A stretch of DNA of 64,000 nucleotides from Iris pallida. Lineage: Eukaryota > Streptophyta > Magnoliopsida > Asparagales > Iridaceae. The position numbers were made by a program, and so were the translations under genes. The notes below the pieces were generated by a model. The model saw only the letters and a program-made list of their open reading frames with translations. It had not been told where the DNA came from and made no database searches. The DNA is taken from the NCBI GenBank assembly GCA_029216955.1, contig JANAVB010010791.1, positions 3,598,274-3,662,273 on the forward strand. The letters run 5' to 3'. Below, in pieces: positions 9,831-21,593 of the stretch. Numbering within the stretch: position 1 is the first letter of the stretch; each line of letters begins with the position of its first letter.

Positions 9831-12800
9831 TAGCATCCGTCCCACGCTTCTCTCGATCAGTCTTCGACCGGCTCTCATGCGGTCCTGACTCTGATCATTA
9901 TCTGGATGATAATCCAGACTCTGTGGTATTCGACTTAGACTCCTCCTATTACGCACCCACAAGTGCTAAAAGGAGGAAGTCTAGGGCAGCGCGGGCTCAT
10001 CAAGTCCAGACGACTGCCCTAACCTCTGACTATCGGGGCGTCCCGCTGATTATCACGTGGGCCTCTGATGAAAAGTTGTATAAAACCACTCAAGTCCAGT
10101 CCCCGGCGGCAAACAGACAAAGTGGTTCCTCTGACCTGCGTGAGGTTATCCTCCACAAACGCAAGGAAAGAGAAGGAGCTTCGGGGTGTAAAGAGCCCTC
10201 ACACGGACATCAATACACCCAGATCATCGTCAACTGCTGTTGCAGCAACGCGGCGGTGACGGAAGACCGGCCATCCGTCTTCCAAAGACTACATCATCCA
10301 AGCTCAGAAGACGAGGCACCTCCTGTTGTCTCCTGCAAGTCCACGCAGAAAGTTCTTGCCAAGGGGAGAGGAAAGAAAATGAGCATCTCCAGCCCAAAGG
10401 TGTCAACTACTGCAGCTAAGAAACCGTCGTCTAAAGGGTTATCCTCCACTGGAGTATTTCAACACACCCGTTCGAAGACGAAAACTGCTGCAGTAGGAAG
10501 TTCGTCGTCTGCAACATTGGGGGTCGTCGGAACTGGGGGTAGCACTTCTCCAAACATCTACGACAACCCGACATTCCAGGAATACGGACTGGAGGAAGCA
10601 AATCCTCCGACGGATACAACAGATACCGACGTCCCCAAGGACATCCTAGACGAAGCAAGCTCCGAAGCCGGGGGTAGTGTTCCTTCCGAGTCTGAACCTG
10701 AAGAGAACATCCCCACATATCCTGATGATTTCTCGATGCACAGGTATGACTCAGAGGGTACATCCTCCACCACTCCTTCCGTCACTCTTCATATGAAGAC
10801 GGTGTTCATGACAGACAGCAATCAAGGCGGTTCCGGTGATCGCCAGCACATCGACACTTTGGAGGCCATATTGCACGCCTTGGTCAAGTCTGTAGACGAG
10901 ATCAAAGCGGCGCTTCCTAATCTGTAGGGGGTGACACCTGGCCAGACAAGCACGGGTCCCCCAATCAACGTAGATTCAAATTCGGCGGCACCGAACCCGG
11001 GCAATAATCCTCCCGAAGTAACGGCTCCGACTGCGACAGATGAGACCCGAGAAGTAAGGAGAGAAGTTCAAGAGCTCCGAGCCATGTTCCACGCCAGAGA
11101 AAACTCTCAAGACTTCAGAATACGGCAACCATATCCTGCTGAATGGAGGGATGTTCCATTCCCACCAAGATATAAGCCGTTCAATATCAACCCCTATGAT
11201 GGCAAGACCTCAGCAAGTCGGTACATCACTTACTTCGAGGTCACTACCGACCATCTGCCCCATGATGACGCTATCCTGATACGGTTATTCATTGGGGCAT
11301 TGGAAGGAGTCGCCTTCGATTGGTACCGCAACCTGCCGGACAATTGCATCCATTCCTTCGCTGGCTTCAAACGCCTGTTCTTGGAGAGGTTCTATGAGGT
11401 AGGGCAGGACGTCACGATGTCTACCCTCATGGACGTCATTCAAGGAGAGAAAGAGCTGACGAGGAATTACATTGAGCAATTTCGTCAAACCGTAATAAAG
11501 TTACCATCTGGCAACCCGGACTCCTCCTTGATCAAAATTTGCCAAAAGAGACTACTCCCAAAAATCAGTCTCTGGTTGGGCGAGAGTCAATTCAAGGACT
11601 GGAAGGCTTTTATCATTAGTGCTACAAGTGCCGAAGAACGATTAAAGAAGGCTCGCCAACTGGGATTACATATCTCAGAGGGAGAGAACAAGAGCAAGCA
11701 TCCCAGCACCACCAACGACAATGGGGGTAGCCCCTCCAACAACCGAAACAACAGAGGCAAGCAGGCTATGGTGGCCGATACAGCCCAGAAGCCTGAGTCG
11801 TAACCTGCGGACAAATAATGGCCTCAAATCACTTACTCTTTTGAAGACGGTCACGTCAAGCCTATCTTGGACATGCTCATACAAGGAGATAGGATTCAGC
11901 TTCCTCCACCAAGACGGGAGCCTCGGTCGGCTGATCTGGAGAACCCAAAGTTCTGTCATTACCACCGCTACGTCCACCATGCTAAGAACGACTGCTACCA
12001 ACTGAAACGATATATCCAGAACCTCATCGATTCGAACGCTCTGGCCATCGATTTCGAGGAAGTAACCGTGGCAGCCAACATGGTGTCCATACAATTCGGC
12101 ATCTTTCCTCCAACAGAGACCCAGGACGGGGTTATACCCATCCTTCTGGCAACGATGGAGATTGCTAATCTCCCACCTGCTCAAGCTGCTGGTCTAGTAC
12201 CCCTCACTACATCATGAGGGGAAATCATGTGGGTCCATCCGGACCTAGTCCACGAGGTAACTCAGTCCACTCCATCTTCTAAAAAGAAAAGTGGAAAAGT
12301 CAGATCCTGCCGTACCACCTCAGCAGATGAAGAGGAAGTCACGGCCGTTGTTACTCGATCCGGAGCACAATCTCAACCTGTGGCTGAAAACTCGACTGAT
12401 GATCATCCGCCCATTACCACGGATGCTCCGGGACCGGCTCAGCCTTCGACGACCGACAAGCCTAGGCCGAAGGAGACTCGCTTCGACAAATCCCTCCGAA
12501 AGAAAACTTCTCAGGGGCTGGAGAGGCCCTACAACTTCGACATCTTGGTGCAATTGGCCAATACACCGGCCAAATTGTCCTTATATGAACTCCTGAGGCT
12601 CTCGTAGGATGTCCGCACAGCCTTGAGCGATGCACTTCAAAATGCCGACGCGTACCTGGCTCAGGTCAACCTCACGGGAGAAAATCAGCCCGCAGACCTC
12701 CAAGACAGTGCCTGTACGGGAGCAATGCCCAACATCGTCTTCACTCCATAAGACATGCTCATCAAGACTAATCTACACGATCGCCCATTATACTACACAG

Positions 12801-13787
12801 GCTACATCGGCGACATAAAGGTGGACCGGATGTACATTGACCCTGGGTCTTCCATAAGCATAATTCCAAAAGGACTACTGCATCATCTTCGCATCCCGAT
12901 GCATCGCCTGACCCCTACAAACACCGCCATCAGCGGGTTCAATTCGGGCAGGAGCTACCCAATCGGGAAGATCCGTCTGAAATGTCAGATTAGCGATCTC
13001 CAATCAGAAGTCACTTGCTACGTCATAGATGCCGACACTTCATACAACATCCTTTTGGGGTGCCCTTGGATACATGATTACATGATCGTACCTTCCACGC
13101 TACACCAATGCTTCAAATATGTCGATAAGCACGGCTTCGTGAGGACAGAATTTGCTGACATCGATCCCTTCAAAGGGGTCGAATCTTATTACTCGGACTC
13201 CTGCCTATACGAAAAGTCGAAGAGGCACCTTGAAGGAGGAAATAAACAAACTGATGTTGAAGCAACCATGGGATCAGAAGAACCTCTGACAATTCACCTC
13301 CAGGCTCGCAAATCAGGCAATTCCGCACCCCTTACGGCCACGCTGCGTAAGGACGCGATCAGCCTCTCGGCACAGGAAGAGCAGTTGAGAATCCGGCTGC
13401 CAAGGTCCGGCCAGGTACCGAGACCCACGGCAGGGCCACTTACCATCAGATTGCCGAGAGTCGGTCAATCCCAAACAGAGAAGCTCAATCCCTCCGATAG
13501 ACCTCTGACGATACGCCTGCCTAAGAAAGGTCGTCACCCCGATGCGAGGTCTGACACTTCAAGCGAACCAGCCACCCCTCGCTCCACATCAAGTACCAGA
13601 CTGGGGGTTGCTAGTCTACCGACAACCCCACGCTCCACTCCGTCAGTTGAACCTCTGAAGATCAAGCTGACTAGGACGCCCTCTCAATCTTCATTCACAC
13701 ATGGGGTAGCCGAAGAGGAACCAGAGCTAGCCAAGTATGTGGCTACCCACACTGACGCTCCCTCCGCAGATGATGTAATCCCTCTAG

Positions 13788-16700
13788 AAAAAGATACCTT
13801 ACTTTATCAATAAAGGGTTATCTTTGAACTACACCGAGCTCAATAAGCTATGTACAATGTATGCTATGGAACACGGTATAGGCACTCACCTACATACACA
13901 GGTGACAAATGTGTACACCGCTATCCAACTTACTCCAGTAGAAGATGCTTACCGAATAATCGAGGGAGGGGACCACCCAATCATCTTCGGCCGGATGAAC
14001 AACCCGCATCCCCTTGCCCTGGAAGAAGTCGACTTCGGGTCAGATGCTGGAAGACTGCCTCTGTATCTCTATAGCCCTCAATCCAAATATCTCATGCAAA
14101 AATAGGGGTATGATCTAGAGACAACGCCAGGACTGAACTACGGCACTGGACGACGATTACCTTTGAAGACGCCAGCCCTGGCGGGCAAACCACGGAACTA
14201 CTATAACAAAACCCGATGCGGTTTAGGGTATGTAACGCCTACTACGACCCCTGAAAGCTCAGATGAAGAATGCGACTGGCAGTCACATTCAACCGGATCA
14301 CCGACTTTCGACTCAGATACCAGCATCGGAGATGTGTTCAAACAAGTCATGTCAGTCAACATGGCATTCACCGACGCTTACGAGGAAGACGAAGACATCC
14401 CCGAAATCCTTGAGCTAGAGCTATAGGCCCAGCAATTAGACGCACAATGGGAAAAGCGGTTCGAACTGAGAGAACCTCCTACTGAAGATGAGGTCATACA
14501 AGTGGATCTCGACAGCAAATCTGCTCCAAAACCGATCTTTATCAGTAAAAGCCTAACTGACGAAGAACGAGAGTCCCTGTTAGAACTTGTCAGAGAATAC
14601 ATTAATGTGTTCGCCTGGAGCTATGAAGACATGCCGGGGTTAAATCCTGACATCGTACTCCACAAACTCAATATACGGCCAGATGCAAAGCCAGTTAAGC
14701 AGCAACAACGACGCTTCCGCCCAGGCGTCATGGACGCGATCGAAGCCGAAGTCAACAAGCTAATAGCCAGCGGCTTCATTCGTGAAGAGCAACATCCTGA
14801 TTGGGTCGCCAATATAGTACCCGTCCTCAAAAAGAATGGGAAGATTCGAATCTGCATCGACTTTCGCAACCTGAACGAGGCATGCCCCAAAGATGAATTT
14901 CTCCTTCCTATCACAGACATCATGATCGACAATACATGCGGCTTTGAACGTATGTCATTCATGGATGGATTCTCGGGGTACAATCAAATCAAGATGTCTC
15001 CCGACGACGAAAAGCACACTTCATTCCGAACCCCGATTGGCACATACTGCTACACAGTCATGCCATTCGGTCTAAAGAATGCTGGCGCTACATATCAGCG
15101 AGCCATGAGTATCATTTTTAGAGAACATTTGTGCAAGACAGTGGAATGCTATGTCGACGACATCGCCGTCAAGAGTCGTCGTAAGGAAGATCATCTGCAA
15201 GACCTGAGAACGGTGTTCAACTTAATGCGAGCCCACAATCTGAAGATGAACCCTACAAAATCGTTCTTGGGCGTATCCAGCGGGAAGTTCTTGGGCTTCA
15301 TCATCACTGCACGGGGTATCCATGTAGACCCCGAGAAAACGAGGGCAATCATGGAGATGGGTCCCCCGAGAAATCTCTGTGAACTTAGAGGCCTCGAAGG
15401 GAGGCTAGCTTATATCAGGAGGTTTATTTCCAACCTCTCTGGGCGATGCCGACCGTTCACCCACCTCATGAAGAAGGGAGTCTCATTCGTATGGGACGAG
15501 GAATGCCAGCGCGCTTTCGATGACATCAAAGAATATTTATCAAATCCTCCAGTCCTGGTGGCCCCAGTCCCTGGAAAACCAATCATGCTCTATGTACGAG
15601 CAATAGAACACTCTCTCGATGCCCTGCTGGCACAAAACAACGACGCAGGCCATGAGCAGGCCATTTACTATCTCAGCCGAATGATGGTCGGGCCCGAACA
15701 CCGATACACCGCTGTGGAGAAAGAATGCCTCGCCCTGGTATTCGCCATTCAAAAGATGCGGCACTATGTCACGGGGCAAACCATACATGTGATCTCACGA
15801 ATCAACCCTCTCAGGTCCTCATGACCAAACCAGGGGCACTCAGCTCCCGCCTCGCTACATGGGCGATATTGCTGTCCCCCTATCATATGATCTTCGTCCC
15901 GCAGAAGGCTGTCAAAGGTCAAGCCCTGGCAGACTTTTTGGCGGCCCATCCAGGATCGAAATCATCCAGAATATACGAAGAAATCCCAGATGAGGTCGCC
16001 GATTCAAATACAACCACCCACGATAACATATGGCGGATGTTCTTCGATGGCGCTTCAAGAATCGGACCCAAGGGAAACATCGTCGTCGGAGTCGGAGTAG
16101 TATTGGTCTCTCCTACCGGGCTAGTGATCAATCGCGCCTACTCTCTTACGAAACCCTGCTCTAACAATATGGCCGAGTACAATGCTTTGGTCATTGGCCT
16201 CCAACTCGCAAGAGAACTGGGGGTAGAATACCTTGAAGCATACGGCAATTCGTAATTAATCGTCAACCAGATTCGGGGGACGTACGAAGTCCGCCATGAA
16301 GACATGATCCCCTACCACCAAATAGCGATCAATATTATCTCATCATTCGAGGGATTCTTCATCGAACACGTCCCCAGACTCCAAAATATCGAAGCTGATA
16401 CCCTAGCAGGCCTGGCTGCTTCCCTAGCAGTGCCAAACCACTCTCATCATTCGGTCGATGTGATCGGTCATGAGCTGGTCTGTCCCAAGAACAATGTTCA
16501 AGCCATGGCGAGTTATTCTGCTCAGATAATCGACGAAGCGCCAGACTGGAGATAACCATTCATAGACTTCGTGGTCTACGACATCCTGCCTGAGAACCCG
16601 AAGGAGGCTACTTCTATCAGACGGCGTTCTCTCAGATTCTTCTACGATACAGAGACGAAAATGCTGTATCGCCGCTCCTACGACGGATTACTACTTCGGT

Positions 16701-17803
16701 GCTTGTCGAACGCAGAAGCCAAAGAAGCCGTACGAGAGGCTCATGACGGTGTCTGCGGGGCCCATCAGCCTGGCCCTAAGCTGCAAGACCGCCTTCGCTG
16801 GATGGGCTACTACTGGTCCACGATGGTGGCTGATGCAATAGATTATGCCCAAAAATGCAAGGCCTGCCAAGTCCACGCAAACTTCATTCACCAACCATCC
16901 GAATTCCTACATCCGACAGTGGCGTCCTGGCCATTCAAAGCATAGGGAATGGATATCATTGGTCCAATCACCCCACCTTCCTTCCGAGGACATCGCTTCA
17001 TACTGGCGATCACTGATTACTTCTCAAAGTGGGCAGAAGCTGTCCCACTCGCCGAAGTCAAGACTTCGAACGTAATCAGCTTCCTGAAGCACCACGTCAT
17101 CTACCGCTGTGGACTGCCCCGAAGGATCATCCATGATAATGGTCTGCAGTTTATAAGCCACGCATTCTACCGATTCTGCGACAAACACCGCATTCAAAAT
17201 ATCGCTTCGACACCATACAACCCGACAGCAAACGGGTTAGCAGAGGCATTCAACAAAACAATCATCAAACTCCTCAAGAAATTTGTCTCCTCCAACAAAC
17301 GCGACTGGAACGAGAAGCTCGGCGAGTGCTTATGGGCTTATCGCACCACGGTTCGAACAGCCACCGGGAATACACCATTCTCTCTGGTGTACGGGAGTGA
17401 GGCACTTCTTCCATTAGAGACTCAGATTCCCTCACTCCGAGTCGCCCTCACTTATCAATTGACAACGGATGATAACTACCGACGTCGACTACAAGAGTTA
17501 GAGGCCTTAGATGAAAAATGCCTCCTAGCTCAGCAAAGGATCGAATTATACCAAGCACGCATCTCAGGAGCCTTCAACAAAAAGGTCAAAGTCAGAACAT
17601 TCCAAGTAGGCGATCTTGTTTTGGCAGTCAGGAGACCAATGGTCATGACTCACAAGACCACCGGCAAGTTCCAGCCAAAATAGGAAGGCCCATTTATCAT
17701 CGAGGCCGTGTTCTCCAATGGTGCTTACCGCCTCGCCAAGCAGAACGGAGACTTGCTCATGTTGCCCGTTAACGGCAAGTTCCTGAAGAAATACTATGTT
17801 TAA
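13788..17803 (+). pseudogene. Element B pol: RT - RNase H - second RNase H - integrase, decayed
   Basis: The frame is +1 relative to protease and overlaps its end. RT: a CIDFRNLNEACPKDE block near 14850, FMDGFSGYNQI near 14965, catalytic Tyr-Val-Asp-Asp at 15150-15161. RNase H ends near 15.8 kb. A second, archaeal-type RNase H (FFDGASRIGP, MAEYNALVIGLQLA) lies at 16035-16420, a Tat-lineage hallmark. Integrase: His-His-Cys-Cys finger (about 16740-16870); catalytic Asp 16952, Asp 17135, Glu 17243 with the expected 35-residue spacing; C-terminus at 17801-17803. Lesions: stops at 14103, 14424, 16253, 16553, 16943, 17681 and one single-base frameshift near 15820. Several match TGG to TAG changes when compared with C. 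Confidence 0.92.
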
Positions 17804-18180
17804 ACAACATTTTCCAGAGTTTTGAGTTATATGCCCGTTGGTACCTCTGAACTCAACCCCCTAATTTTCCAACTTATCGAGTCACGTACCCTCTTGTACC
17901 GCTGAACTCATATCCCAAATTCCCAAGTCATGTACCTGCTGGTACCTTTGAACTTACACTTTGATTCCAACATTCATGGATCTTCGAGTCATGTATCCGC
18001 TGATACCACTGAACTCACCCTCATAGTCATTCATAGATTTTCGAGTCATGTACCCGCTGGTACCGCTGAACTCACACTCACCATTCTCCAAATTCTTGAG
18101 TTATGTGCCCATCGGTACCCCTAAAATTACATCCCGGTCACTCTTTTGAAAGAAAGTCATGTATAATCATACCGCTGAAC
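17804..18180 (+). repeat. Tandem repeats after pol in element B, unit about 65-75 bp
   Basis: About seven imperfect copies of a unit with core GAGTCATGTACCCGCTGGTACC followed by GCTGAACTCA (in pieces: GTCATGTACC, GGTACC, TGAACTCA). Related sequence, reverse-complemented, lies at about 27300-27390 in element A. It separates the sense pol gene from the antisense gene. Confidence 0.75.
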
Positions 18181-18239
18181 TTTCTTCCTACAAGAGATCC
18201 TCCCTCATGATCTAATACCTGCACTCCCAGTGCACAACA

Positions 18240-19060
18240 AAGGTAACGGATCCACAAATTTCTAAGACGACCATGTCCTCATCACCTCTGAGTCGTCCCA
18301 TTTCTGCCAAAAACAAATCACCCCTACATAGAATTTCCATGTCCTCATTACCTCTGAGTTATTCTACGTACCCCCCTTCATTGAGCCCACTCCTGTCATG
18401 TCCTCATTACCTCTGAATGGGAAGGCTCCGTCGAAGAAACCTTCATACTTGCCATGTCCTCATCACCTCTGAGTAAGTATGATGATCCCCTTTCGACCTA
18501 TTACCTGTACCCACAACCGGAGTACGCCAAGTATAATGGGTCCACAAATGTCCTCTGTTGACCACAAATGTCCTCTGTTGACCACAAATGTCCCCTGTTG
18601 ACCACAAATATCCTCTGTTGACCACCAATACCCTCCGTCGAGTTCGCTCCTGCCATGTACTCATTACCTCTGAACAGGAAGACTCTACGTTCGAAAAACT
18701 TTCCTACTTGCCATGTCCTCGTTACCTCTGAGCAAGTATGCGAGTTCCCCTTCATCCTATTATCCGTATCCTAAACCAGGGTATGACAAGGGTAGTAGGC
18801 CCACAAATATCCTCAGCTAAATTTCTTAACACAAACCTATCACCTCATCATGCCCCAGGAGCCCAACTGCTCTACGGCAATTCTTTTTTTATACCGAGAG
18901 CACCCATGACCACTTTGCTATGGCTGCTTCAGGTATCCTGACCGAAACTTGTTATCTCTACCTAAAACCAAGGTACGCCATGGGTAACAGGTCCACAAAT
19001 ATATCCCCTATGCGGGGGAGAACATCACCACAATATCACAGGCACAACAGGCAATACAAA
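18240..19060 (+). repeat. Second repeat block of element B spacer, with a 20 bp array
   Basis: Repeated CATGTCCTCATTACCTCTGA segments, about 70-110 bp apart, from 18270 to 18735. Within it, 18542-18640 is a tight array of a 20 bp unit (CCACAAATGTCCTCTGTTGA), four good copies and one poor one. To about 19060 the sequence stays degenerate and non-coding. The same CCTCATTACCTCTGA core appears inverted in element A (26.88-26.96 kb). Confidence 0.75.
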
Positions 19061-19182
19061 TGAAGGGTAGAATGGAAAATACTCTTTATTTGAAGGAAGA
19101 AAAGAAGTACTACATATTCCGGGACCACGTCCCTTTCAAAAAAAAAGAAGAAGGGGAAAACGGGGACAAAACAAGAGGCCGA

Positions 19183-19545
19183 TTATAGCTCGATATTGCA
19201 TAACTCCAAAAGACGGTCCTTTACCAAAGCAGTCCCCCGATCAAGCCTTTGCTTAGCTCGACGCTCGGCCCCTTGGGATAGCTGCTCTGCGTCATTCAAA
19301 TGTGAATAAGCCTGCCAGTTGTCCTCCACCTTCTTTAGGGCAAGCTCTAGATTAGCAGAAGCCCTACTATACTTGCCAGCCTCCTGAATAGCAATCTCTT
19401 TCTCAACACGAGCGGCCTCAAGCTCTGACTCCAGGAAGGCTAGTTTTTTCTGGAGCTCGAGGACCTGTTCCCGAACATCGGCCACCCCACGAGAAGCATC
19501 CGCTTCCCGAGTCGTATAATTTTCAGTCAAAAGGGGCTTGTGCAT
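19183..19545 (-). pseudogene. Element B antisense gene remnant: C-terminal coiled coil
   Basis: Minus-strand open frame of about 120 codons ending at 19183. The residues form a heptad-rich coiled coil, then a conserved tail of the form ALKKVEDNWQAYSHL-NDAEQLSQ-AERRA. The same tail closes element A's antisense gene (about 26450-26614), showing common origin. The region between the first exon (19715-19595) and this piece is only about 50 bp, so the PMD core has been deleted. It is convergent with B's pol. No function can be assigned to the remnant alone. Confidence 0.75.
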
Positions 19546-19594
19546 AAATATGCAACAGAGCCATGAGTACTGAAGATCTAAAAGCGACCCTTAC

Positions 19595-19715
19595 CCTCAA
19601 AAGCAGGACGAACGTCAGAGGGCACTTCGGGTGCGTCAGGTTCGACGGCTGACGAGGACGTTACCCTCTTACCCTTCGCGGCGGTGGAAATGGCTTTAGA
19701 AGACTTAGGCGCCAT
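19595..19715 (-). pseudogene. Element B antisense gene remnant: first exon
   Basis: ATG at 19715; encodes Met-Ala-Pro-Lys-Ser-Ser-Lys then a Lys-Gly-Lys-Arg segment and an acidic stretch, ending at a splice-donor-like G/GTAAGG (donor near 19594). Start, length (about 120 bp) and donor position match exon 1 of the antisense gene in element A (21972-22089). The Lys-rich start suggests nuclear targeting, but that is inference. Confidence 0.7.
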
Positions 19716-19804
19716 TGCTTCGACAATGAAGATCAGAAGGAAAAGACAGGAAAAAGAGTGAACGAAAGAGAAGGTAAAGAAGTCCCTCCGGCTAAAGTTA
19801 CCCG

Positions 19805-19812
19805 TATTTATA
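19805..19812 (-). promoter_or_regulatory. TATA box of element B antisense gene
   Basis: Minus strand TTTATAAATACGG, 90 bp upstream of the ATG at 19715. Equivalent boxes precede the antisense genes of A (75 bp) and C (113 bp). Confidence 0.75.
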
Positions 19813-19815
19813 AAC

Positions 19816-20110
19816 AGAGATGGAGCGTTTCGATTCCCGTGCATACACATAAACCGACCCTTCGATTATCAAAATAAGCCACCAAAAATGAAGGCTAAGC
19901 TCCTCGGATCCCGCACCCAAAAACGCCCTTTAAAGATCGACAACACTTAAGTGCTAAAGATTGCCATACGTGGCAAATAATGACATGGCTAGAGGCCATG
20001 CGGTTGAAAGTCTCCTGTGGCTGAATCACCTATGCGACTGAACAATTCATGCGGCTAGAACTCTTATGCGGTCAGGATTGTATATGCAGCCAATACAGCC
20101 ATGCTTCTTG
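19816..20110. other. Element B segment between antisense promoter and hairpin
   Basis: No gene seen. Contains several ATGCGGC/ATGCGAC variants (about 19998-20085), the element's keyword motif, upstream of the antisense TATA box. Confidence 0.5.
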
Positions 20111-20156
20111 TTCAAAGTATTTCAATTTTACAAATTGAAAACTTTGAAGGAGGTCC
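20111..20156 (+). promoter_or_regulatory. Hairpin and polypurine tract of element B
   Basis: Arms 20111-20128 and 20132-20148 pair as a 17 bp stem with a single bulged A and a three-base loop. The 3' arm runs into the polypurine tract CTTTGAAGGAGGTCC, which ends at the LTR start (20157). Elements A and C have the same arrangement. Confidence 0.75.
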
Positions 20157-21520
20157 TGTAGAAGCATAGAAGATACTAAAGAAATTGACTCATGTGGCCA
20201 AGAAAGACCCATGCGGCTCAGAAAACGCATGCGGCTCAAGGAGTCATGTAGCATAAGGAGCTATGTGGCCGGAGGCATTCCATGCGACTCAGAAGACATG
20301 TGGCGTGACAGTGCTCCCCTCCGATCCATGCTGCATTAATTGCTGTGACGGCTGACCCCTCTGAAAAGTTGACAGACCTGACACCAAAGCAGGTAATTAT
20401 GACTCTGTCATGATGATGAATCTCTAGGGAAGAGAAAGAAATCTCTGACACGATCCCCCGAGAGCAAAAAAATGCCACGTGGCCCTGCCACGTGGGTGTG
20501 CTTATGCGGCTCGAAGTGAGGACTTCCCATGCGGTTCAGAGTGAAGCTGTCCCATGCGGCTCGAGTAGAATCATCCCTATGCGGCTCAAGAAGATCATGC
20601 CCATGCGGCTCAAGCAGACACACCATTATGCGGTTCATGCGGCTCATCATATGGTTCAGAAGTCTGAAGGAGGGGGCCACTGCCCAGACAGCCCTGACAC
20701 GTGTCCCAAGTCTTATGCGGCCCAAAATTCATGCGACCTAAATCTCATACGGCCCAATCTGCATGCGGTTCCAGTCTCACCATTGACTCTCAGGACACGT
20801 GTCCTCAGCCGATCAATCTCCCAGATTTATGGCAATCCAAGATCGGGTCGAATCCCAATGATCTGGGGCACGTGGTAGGAGAATAAATTTGATTTATTCG
20901 CAGATATTAGAGAATCATTATAAGGAAGATTTATGCCAATCAATATTAATTGCTAATGGGGATTTGGTGTAATCTACCCTTAATGGTTCTGATCCGTCAC
21001 AATCAGAAATGAACGGCCTGGATTGATCAATTCCCAGGCCGCCGCCATCTCCAAGAGCTAATCATTGGCAACCCTATCGATCACATTCCACTATTATAAA
21101 TAGCAAGGTGCCATTCCCTTGTGAGAGATAGAGAGATATACAAAAAAAGAAAAGAAGAATCAGAGAAGAATACGTATCCACAGGGAGACTTCCCCCATAG
21201 TCAGAGAGGGAATATACACAGAGAGAGAGAAGCCAGGAGAGCAATCAGAAAGAGAGCAAGAAGGCGTTTCTTCGTCAACGACCAAGCAGATCTTCTCCGA
21301 GTCAAGGCTGCGTACCGATCGTCCAAGGAGTAAGGCAGAGCGGCCGTCGCTTTCCCGAGCCTCTATCGTCACCCCCCAGAATCTAAAATAAACAATCGTA
21401 CTTAGACTGCTGTACCTAGGTTTTCGTCCCTAGGCTTTCTTTGTACGAGCGAGTTTGTATTGTGAGTCTAAGTTCAGTCCTCCGATAATTGTTTTGTACT
21501 TTTACAATCAATGGCAAACA
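20157..21520 (+). repeat. Element B 3' LTR (1,364 bp)
   Basis: Copy of 7782-9146. Differences cluster in the first 180 bp and are mostly transitions inside ATGCGGC motifs (CG or CHG sites). TATA box at 21095-21102. Ends GGCAAACA, followed by GACCT. Confidence 0.95.
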
Positions 21521-21525
21521 GACCT

Positions 21526-21593
21526 GTTTGGCCCAAAGTACATATGCGACAAATTGTGATCCGTATAAACCACATATTTTCCATGCTTCTACA
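21526..21593 (-). repeat. Element A 3' LTR, second segment
   Basis: Continues the LTR broken at 7781. It matches 33001-33069 of the right LTR and ends CTTCTACA at 21593. Confidence 0.93.

Larger units (their letters stand above)
9137..13813 (+). pseudogene. Element B ORF1-gag-protease polyprotein, interrupted by six in-frame stops
   Basis: One reading frame of about 1,559 codons with no frameshift; stops at 10925, 11801, 11816, 12215, 12605 and 12749. The start at 9137 lies in the LTR end, and its early codons (Thr-Leu-Leu-Gly-Thr) contain the primer-binding site. Residues 1-~600 are an Ala/Ser-rich extra N-terminal region with Thr-His-Ala-Ala repeats (about 9540-9800). 11150-11660 is the retrotransposon gag core (FEVTTDHLPHDDA, DWYRNLP, FLERFYEVGQD). 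12755-13200 is the aspartic protease with active site Asp-Pro-Gly-Ser (Asp codon 12839). The aligned ORF in element A reads through at 10925, so the stops are secondary. The products would form the virus-like particle. Confidence 0.88.
7782..21520 (+). mobile_element. Element B: Tat-lineage Ty3/gypsy retrotransposon nested in element A's LTR
   Basis: 13.7 kb, plus strand, with LTRs 7782-9146 and 20157-21520 (TGTAGAAG...GGCAAACA) and duplicated GACCT at 7777-7781 and 21521-21525. The uninterrupted copy of the target exists in A's other LTR near 33000, confirming the insertion exactly. Contents: ORF1/gag/protease 9137-13813, pol 13788-17803, repeat spacer to about 18.75 kb, remnant of an antisense gene (19183-19715), polypurine tract, 3' LTR. 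LTR differences are modest and mostly C/T or G/A, suggesting a fairly young, methylated insertion. Confidence 0.95.

Noticed and set aside
10068..10785. ORFs of 60-110 codons overlapping B's ORF1
   Set aside because: Shadows of the main frame; no homologue in the same position in A.
17820..18740. CRISPR-like spacing of repeats
   Set aside because: Units are degenerate and spacers are not unique; this is a eukaryotic retrotransposon spacer.
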